A program made the translations under genes and the position numbers. The notes beneath the pieces are model-generated. The model ran no database searches. It saw nothing but the letters and a program-made list of their open reading frames with translations, and was not told the DNA's origin. DNA of 64,000 bases from Pseudomonas putida (GTDB lineage Bacteria; Pseudomonadota; Gammaproteobacteria; Pseudomonadales; Pseudomonadaceae), in contig NZ_JANHKS010000021.1 in NCBI RefSeq assembly GCF_028682175.1, positions 1-64,000 on the forward strand, written 5' to 3'. Shown here in pieces: positions 53,301 through 62,300 of this stretch (within the stretch, counting starts at the first letter, position 1; every line of letters begins with the position of its first letter).

Positions 53301-56300
53301 AGGTGCAGCAACGGGCCTTCGAAGCGCCGCTGGCCGGTGTGGAAAGTACACTGGCCGAACTCTGGCAGGATCTGCTGGGCGTGAAGCAGGTTGGCCGGCA
53401 GGACAATTTCTTCGAACTGGGCGGCGATTCGATTCTCAGCCTGCAAATCGTTTCCCGCGCCAAGAAACGCGGGATCGGGCTGTCGCCACGGCAGATGTTC
53501 GAACGGCAGACCATTGCCGAGCTGACGCAAGTGGCCCAAGTGGTCAACCACAGCGAAGCCGCTGCGCTCTCGCGCATCGAATTCAACCGCGACATCCCGC
53601 TGACGCCGATCCAGCACTGGTTCTTCGAGCAGCCCATGGCCAACCGCAGTCACTGGAACCAGTCGCTGCTCCTCACGCCATCCGAGGCTTTGGACCCAGT
53701 AGCCTTGGGCCAGGCGCTACAGGCGCTGGTCAATCATCACGACGCGCTGCGCATGAGCTTCGTCCAGCAGGACAACGGCCACTGGCAACAGCGTTATCGC
53801 GTCGAGGAAGACGCCGCACGCTTGCTCTGGCAGCGTGAGGTCGGGGCCCGGCAGCTCGCTGAAATCTGCGATGAAGCCCAGGCCAGCCTGCGCTTGAGCG
53901 ACGGCCCGCTGCTGCGCGCCGTGCAGTTCAAACTGGCAGAAGGCGGCGAGCGTCTGCTGCTGGTGGTGCATCACCTGGTGGTGGACGGCGTGTCGTGGCG
54001 CCTGCTGCTCGAAGACCTGCACAACGCCTACGTCCAGGCCCAGGCGGGTTTGACCATCGACCTGGGCGAGAAGGGCCTGCCGTTTCAGCGCTGGGCCAAT
54101 CGCCTGCTCGACTTTGCCTACAGCGACGCGCTGCTTGCCGAAGCGGACTACTGGCGCAACTTGCCCGCCGCGCCGCAACTGCCGTGTGCCAACCCGCAAG
54201 GCAAGGCGCAGCAAAGCGGTGTGCAACATCAGCACCTGCAACTGGATGCCGCTCGCACCCAGGCGCTGCTCAACCAGGCGCCGGCGGCCTATCGCACCCA
54301 GATCAACGATCTGCTGCTGACCGCATTCACCCGCGCCCTTGCCCAGTGGAGCGGCCAGCCCCGCGCCTTGATCGCGCTGGAAGGCCATGGCCGCGAGGAC
54401 CTGTTCGACGGCATCGACCCGGCCCGTACTGTGGGCTGGTTCACCAGCCTGTACCCGGTCAGCCTGCAGGCCGACGACAGTCTCGATGCGGCGCTCAAAC
54501 ACACCAAGCAAACGCTGCGCGCCGTACCCAATGGCGGCCTGGGCTACGGTCTGCTGCGTCACCTGCGCGGCGAGGCGTTGCCGTCGCTGGAAGGCTGCGT
54601 GCTGTTCAACTACATGGGTCGCGTGCAGGACAGCAGCGGGCTGTTCAGCCTGTCCGCTGAAGGCAGCGGTGCCCAACGTGCCGCCGATGCGCCGCTGGCC
54701 TGCGAATTGTCCATCGATGCCCAGGTGCGCGACGGCCAGTTCAGCCTGACCTGCAGCTACAGCGGCGAACGTCACGAAGCAGCGTCGATCCAACGCCTGC
54801 TCGACGCCTACTCGGCAGCGTTGGACGAGGTCATCGAGCATTGCCGCAGCCACTCGGCGGTCACACCCTCGGACTTCCCCGCGCTGGAGTTGACCCAGGC
54901 GCAACTGGACGCACTGCCGGTCGCCGCCCGCGATATCGAGCAGTTGTATCCGCTGACGCCGATGCAGCAGGGCCTGCTGTTCCACAGCGAACTGAGCGAC
55001 GTGCAGTCCGCTGACGATGCCCGCGACCTGTACATCAATCAGGTCGCGCTGGATGTCGATCACCTGCCACTGGCGCGATTCAAGTCGGCCTGGGCGGCAG
55101 CGGTGCAGCGTCATCCGATTCTGCGCGCCTCGTTCCTGCGCTTGAGCGGCAGCCAGCAACCGGTGCAACTGATCCGCCGCGATGCGCAGCTTGAGGTCCG
55201 CGAACTGGACCTGCGCGGGCGCACCGAAGCACTCGGCGAAGTGCTGGCGGCCGAACGGGAAACCCCCTTCAACTTGCAGCAAGCGCCGCTGATGCGTGTG
55301 TTGCTGGTGCGCCAGAGCGAGACCCTGTGGAAACTGGTCTGGACCTTCCACCACATCCTGCTCGATGGCTGGAGCAGCGCGGCTGTGCTGGGCGAGGTGA
55401 TCCAGGCGGCGATGTCCGATGCCGCGCCTCAGCCTGCCGGGCACTACGGCGATTACGTGCAGTGGCTCAACAGCCGCGACGCCGAACACAGCGCGCGGTT
55501 CTGGCAGACCCATCTGGCCGGTTTCGAACAACCGACGCTGATGGCCACGGCCCTGACCGCACCGACTTCGAGCAATGGCGAGCCGCTGCCGACCCAGGTG
55601 CTGGTCAAGACTATGCATCTGGACAGCGAGCTGCTAGGCACGGCCGCCCGCCGCCAGCGCGTGACCGCCAATACCCTGATTCAAGCGGTCTGGGTGCTGC
55701 TGTTGCAGCGCTACACCGGTCAGCAGCGCGTGGCCTTCGGCGCCACGGTGTCTGGCCGCTCGGCCCAGGTGCCGGGCATCGAGCGCATGCTCGGGCTGTT
55801 CATCAACACCTTGCCGCTGGTGCAGGCACCCCAGGCGCAGCAGACGGTCGGTGACTGGCTCAATGAGCTGCAACAGCACAACCTCGAACTGCGTGAGCAC
55901 GAACACACGCCGCTGTTTGAGGCCCAGCGCTACGCCGGGCATGCGGGCCGCGATCTGTTCGACAGCCTGGTGGTGTTCGAGAACTACCCGGTGGACGCCG
56001 TGCTGCGCGACAAGCAAGCCGGCGGCATCGAACTGGGCGCGGTCGAACTCAGCGACAAGACCCACTACCCGCTGAGCCTGGCGGTGGTGGCGGGCGAGCG
56101 CGCGCACATCCATGTGAACTACCACAGCAATGTGTTCAGCGCCGAACAAATCGAACGCCTGTGCGGGCATTTCCAGACACTGCTCGACGGCATTTGTCGC
56201 TTCCCTGAAGCGCGCATCGGCGACCTGTCGATGCTCACCCAGGATGACGTGAAGGAGATGCACGGCTGGAACCAGCCACCATTCTCGCCGTACGTTGATC

Positions 56301-59300
56301 GCCCGATTCACGAGCTGATTGCCGACCACGCCCGCTTGCGTCCCGATGCCTTTGCTCTGGTCCATGGCCAGCAGCGCCTGACCTTCGCCGAGTTCGACCG
56401 TCGCGCCAACCAGTTGGCCCACGCCTTGCGCGCTCGCGGCATCGGCACCGAAGTTCGGGTGGCGATTGCCATGGAGCGCGGGGTCGATCTCTGGCTGTCG
56501 TTCATGGCAGTGCTGAAAGCCGGTGGCGCCTACATCCCGCTGGACCCGGACTACCCGACCGAGCGCCTGCGCTACATGCTCGAAGACGGCGGCGTGAAGC
56601 TGCTGATTTCCCACGACGCCGCGCTGGATAGGGTGCCGGTGGGCGATGTGCCGTTGCTCAATCTGGACCAGTTGGACGTCTCCGATGAGCCCGAAACCGC
56701 GCCCGAGGTGACGATTCATCCGCAGCAACTGGCGTACCTGATCTACACCTCGGGTTCCACCGGCAAGCCAAAAGGTGCAGCCATCGCCCATGGCGACATC
56801 TCGATGCACATCCAGACCATCGGCGAGCGCTATCGCTTCACTGCCGAGGACCGGAAATTCCACTTCCTGTCGATCAGCTTCGACGGCGCCCACGAAGGCT
56901 GGATGATGCCGATGTGTTACGGCGCCCGCGTGGTGCTGCGGGATCAGGAACTGTGGAGCGTCGAGCAGACTTACGAGACGTTGATCCACGAAGGCATCAC
57001 CGTCGCGTCCTTCCCGCCAAGCTACCTGCGCCAGTTGTCCGACTGGGCCGGCTTGCAAGGCAAGGGGCCGGGGGTGAAAACCTACTGCTTCGCCGGGGAA
57101 GCCTTCAGCCGCGAGATGCTGCATGACGTGATCCGCAACCTGCAGCCGCTGTGGATCATCAACGGCTACGGCCCGACTGAAACCGTGGTCACCCCGACCC
57201 TGTGGCTGGCGTCCGCCGAGACCGCCGACTTCACCACGGCCTATGCGCCAATCGGTGACCTGGTGGGGGATCGTCAGGGCTACGTGATGGACGCGGATCT
57301 GAACCCGCTGCCTCAAGGCATCGCTGGCGAACTCTATCTGGGCGGCGCGGTTGCGCGGGGTTATCTGGACCGTCCCGGCGCCACCGCCGAACGCTTCCTG
57401 CCGCATCCATTCCGGGCCGGCGAGCGCATCTATCGCAGTGGCGACCGTGTGCGCCTGAATAGTCAGGGCCTGCTGGAATACCTGGGCCGTATCGACCACC
57501 AGATCAAGATTCGTGGCTTTCGCATCGAGGCCGGTGAAATCGAGGCGGCACTCAAGGGTTGCGAAGGCGTGCGCGAAGCGCTGGTCATCGTGCGTGACGG
57601 AGCGAACGGCAAACAGCTTCTCGGGTACGTCGGCGGCAACGATCTGAACGAAGAGCAGATCAAGCAGCAACTCAAAGTGACCCTGCCCGAATACATGGTC
57701 CCGGCCCACATCATCTGCATGGCACGTCTGCCGCAGTTGCCCAACGGCAAGCTGGACCGCAACGCATTGCCGGCGCCGCAACTCGCTTCCAGCGATTACC
57801 AGGCGCCGCAAAGCCAGATCGAACAGCAACTGGCGGCCCTCTGGCAGCCACTGCTGGGCATTGATGCGGTAGGGCGTAATGATCACTTCTTCGAGCTGGG
57901 CGGCCATTCGCTGCTGGCGATGCAACTGATCTCGCGCCTGCGTCATGAACATGAACTGAGCGTGCCATTGCGGCTGTTGTTCGAAGCACCGCGGCTGGCG
58001 GATTTCGCCCTGCGCATCGAGCAACTGGAGCAGCCGGGCAAGCAACTGGAACTCATCAAGCGCAACGCCAGCCAGGCGGTGCAGTCGTTCTCGCAACAGC
58101 GGTTGTGGTTCCTCGACCAGTTGCAGCCGGGCGGCCACACCTACAACCTGCCGGGCGCGGTGCGTCTGCGCGGTGAGGTGAATGAGGCTGCGCTGCAATC
58201 GGCGTTCGACGGCCTGACCGCACGGCACGAGGTGTTGCGCACGCGATTCATGGCGGGCGAAGGCGTGCCGTTGCAGCAGATCGATGCGGCGGGCGCGGTG
58301 CAGATCGAACGGCTGGACATCAGCGGCGAAGCCGACGCCGAAGCGGCGTTCAAGGCGCTCGCGCAGGAGTTCGTCAAGCGTCCGTTCGACCTCTCGCAAA
58401 GCCCGGTCTGGCGCGTGGCGCTGGTGCGGGTGGCGGCCGATGAGCAGCGCCTGCTGCTGTGCCTGCACCACATGATCTCCGACGGTTGGTCGGTGCGGGT
58501 GTTGTTGCAGGAGTTCAGCGAGCTGTATCGCGCTGCCGTGGAAAATCGCGCGCCGTTGTTGGCGCCGTTGCCGTTGCAGTACGCCGATTTTGCCGTCTGG
58601 CAGCGTGAATGGCTGGCGGCGGGCGAGGGCGAGCGGCAGCTCGATTACTGGCGCGAACAACTGGGCGACGAGCACCCGGTGCTGGAATTGCCGAGCGACC
58701 GGCCACGTCCTGCGCAGCAGAGCTATCAGGGCGACCGCCTGCTCTTCGACTTCGATGAGGCCTTCAGCCAGCGCCTGCGCGGGTTCGCCAGGCAGCAGGG
58801 CGTGACGCCATTCATGGCGATTCTGTCTGCGTATCAGGTTCTGTTGCATCGCCTCAGCGGGCAGAGCGATCTGCGCGTCGGCGTACCGATTGCCGGGCGT
58901 TCGCGTCTGGAGGTGGAAGGCCTGATCGGCTTCTTCGTCAGCACCCAGGTGCTGCGTGCCCAGGTGTCTGCCGAGCTGACGTTCCGTGAGGTGCTGGAAC
59001 AGGCCAACGCTGCGACGCTGGGTGCCCAGGCTCACCAGGATTTGCCTTTCGAACAGCTGGTGGAAGCCTTGCAGCCGCAGCGCAGCCTTAGCCATAACCC
59101 GCTGTTCCAGGTGGCCTACGACCACCAGCAGCGCGACTTCGAACCGCTGTCCGGCTTGCCGGGGCTGGCGGCCGACGTGCTGCCGCTGGACGACGGGAGC
59201 AGCCAGTTCGACCTAGCGCTCAACACCCATGAAGACGCCGATGGTGGTTTGGGTGGGTCGTGGAATTACGCCACGGATCTGTTCGACCACGGCACGGTCG

Positions 59301-62300
59301 AGCGCTTGCACCAGCGTTTCGTGCAGTTGTTTGCGCAGTTGCTGGAGCAGCCGGATGCGGCGATTGGTGATTTTGAATTGCTGGACTTGCAGGACCGGGC
59401 GCAGTTGGCTGTGGTCAATGACACCGCGCGGGGATGGGCGACTGACGATTTCGTTGTACATCGGCAGTTTGAGCGCTTGGCTCAGTTGCATCCTGATCGT
59501 GAAGCTTTGCTCTTTGGCGAACAATCGCTGACCTATCTGGAACTGCATCAGCGTGCAAACCAGCTTGCGCATTACCTGCGCGCTCAAGGTGTGGGGCGTG
59601 AGTCGTTGGTGGGCGTTGCCGCGCTGCGTTCGATTGAAATGGTGGTCGCGCTATATGCCGTGGTGAAGGCCGGCGCTGCCTATGTGCCGCTGGACCCGGA
59701 ATACCCCGCAGACCGTCTGCGCTACATGCTGGAAGACGCGGGCGTTGGCCTGGTGTTGAGCCATGATGCGGTCATCGATGACTTGCCGGTAGTGGAAGGC
59801 GTGCAGGTGCTGAATCTGGATCGTCTGGATGTCAGTGGTCAGCCTGTTACCTCGCCGGTGGTTGAGATTCACCCTGAGCAACTGGCCTACATGATCTACA
59901 CCTCCGGCTCGACCGGTAAGCCAAAAGGGGCGGGCAACACCCACGCAGCGCTGTTCAACCGCCTGGCGTGGATGCAGGACGCGTATCAACTCGATGCAAC
60001 CGACGCCGTCCTGCAAAAGACACCATTCAGCTTCGACGTCTCAGTCTGGGAGTTTTTCTGGCCTCTGATGGTCGGTGCCCGGCTGGTCATGGCGAAGCCG
60101 GGAGATCATCGCGATCCTGCGCTGCTCACCAATCTCATCGATCAGCATCAGATCACCACGCTGCACTTCGTGCCGTCGATGCTGGCCGCGTTCATGGCTC
60201 AGGACGATCTGTCCGACTGCACGTCGCTGAAACGCATCGTCTGCTCCGGCGAAGCCTTGCCTGCCGATCTGGCCCGAGAAACGCTGCAGCGCCTGCCGAA
60301 TGCCGGGCTGTTCAACCTCTACGGCCCGACCGAAGCCGCCATCGACGTCACCCACTGGACGTGCCGCAACGAACCGGGTGCCTCTGTGCCCATCGGTCGT
60401 CCGATTGCCAACCTGCAAGTCCACATCCTTGACAGCCGCCTCAACCCGCAACCCATTGGCGTACCGGGCGAGCTGTACATCGGCGGCGACGGCCTGGCTC
60501 GCGGTTATCATCTGCGTCCTGGCCTCACGGCCGAGCGCTTCGTCGCGAGCCCATTCGGCAAGGGCCAGCGCCTGTACCGCACCGGCGACCTGGCGCGCTG
60601 GCGTGCCGACGGCGCGGTGGAATATTTGGGCCGTCTCGATCACCAGATCAAGCTGCGCGGTCTGCGGGTGGAAATCGGTGAGATCGAATCGGCGCTGCTG
60701 GATCATCCGGCGATCAGCGAAGCGGTGGTGGTCGCCCGGCAGCTCGCGACCGGTATGCAACTGGTGGGTTATGTCGTCGCGCAAGCTTTCGACGAAGAGC
60801 AACTGCGCACCCAGCTCAAACAACGCCTGCCGGACTACATGGTCCCGGCGCACCTGGTGATGTTGGAGAAATTCCCGCTGTCGGCCAACGGCAAACTGGA
60901 CCGCAAGGCCCTGCCAGAACCGCAGGTGCAGCAGCGGGCGTTTGAAGCGCCGCTGGCCGGTGTGGAAAGTACACTGGCTGAACTCTGGCAGGATCTGCTG
61001 GGCGTGAAGCAGGTTGGCCGACAGGACAATTTCTTCGAACTGGGCGGGCATTCGCTGCTGGGCATTCAACTGGTGGCGCAGATTCGTCGCGAGCTCAAGC
61101 TGGAACTGCCGCTGCGCGCGCTGTTCGATTCGGCGGTGCTGGCAGACCTTGCGCACTACCTGAGCACCCGCGCCGAACGGGCGGCATTGCCAGCCTTGTT
61201 GCCTCGGGGTGAACTTGCCTTTGCCCCGCAATCCTTCGCCCAGCAGCGCCTGTGGTTCCTGGCGCAACTGGAGCCGGAAAGCGCCGCCTACAACCTGCCC
61301 TGTGTGCTGAACCTGAGCGGTGCGCTGGACATCGATGCGCTGCAACACAGCTTCGACGCCCTGGCAGCCCGCCATGAAAGCCTGCGTACATGCTTCCAGC
61401 CCGGCGAGGCGGGCGTGCCGTTGCAGCGCATCCTGCCGTTGGCCGGCGTGAACATCGCCCGGCATGACCTGCGCGACAGTGCGGCGATGGAGGGCGACTT
61501 CGCCGACCTGGCCCACGGCTTCATGAACCAGCCGTTCGATCTCGATGCCCCTCAGGCGCCGTGGCGCGTGGCGTTGGTGCGAGTCGGCCAGGATCAGTGG
61601 CGCCTGTTGCTGTGCATGCACCACATCATCTCCGATGGCTGGTCGGTGCAGCTCATGCTCGAAGATTTCGCCCGTCTGTACCGCAGCTTCGCTGATGGCC
61701 AGCAATCTCTACTGCCCGCCCTGAGCGTGCAGTACGCCGACTACGCCAGTTGGCAGCGCGAAGTGCTCAGTGGGCCCGAACGCGAACGGCAGTTGAGCTG
61801 GTGGCACGAGGCGCTGGGCAACGAGCATCCGGTGCTGGAGCTGCCGGCTGACCGCTCGCGGCCTGCCGAGCGCGATGGCAAGGGCGGGCGGCATGCCTTC
61901 GTGCTGCCCCAGGATCTGGCCGACAGACTGCGACACACGGCCCGGGCGCAGGATGCCACGCTGTTCATGCTGTTCCTGGCCTCGTTCGACACCCTGCTGT
62001 ATCGCCTCAGCGGTCAGCGTGACCTGCGCATCGGCGTGCCGGTGGCGGGCCGTGCCGAGGTGCAGACCCAGGGGCTGATCGGCTTCTTCGTCAACACCCT
62101 GGTGCTGCGTGCCCAGGTCAGCGGTGATCTGCCGTTCGCCCGGTTGCTGGCGCAGGTGAAAGACAACCTGCTCGGCGCCCATGCCCACCAGGACCTGCCG
62201 TTCGAGCAACTGGTGGAAGCCTTGCAACCGGCGCGCAGCCTGAGCGTCAACCCGTTGTTCCAAGTCAGCTACAACCACCAGCAGCAACCGGACATGTCGC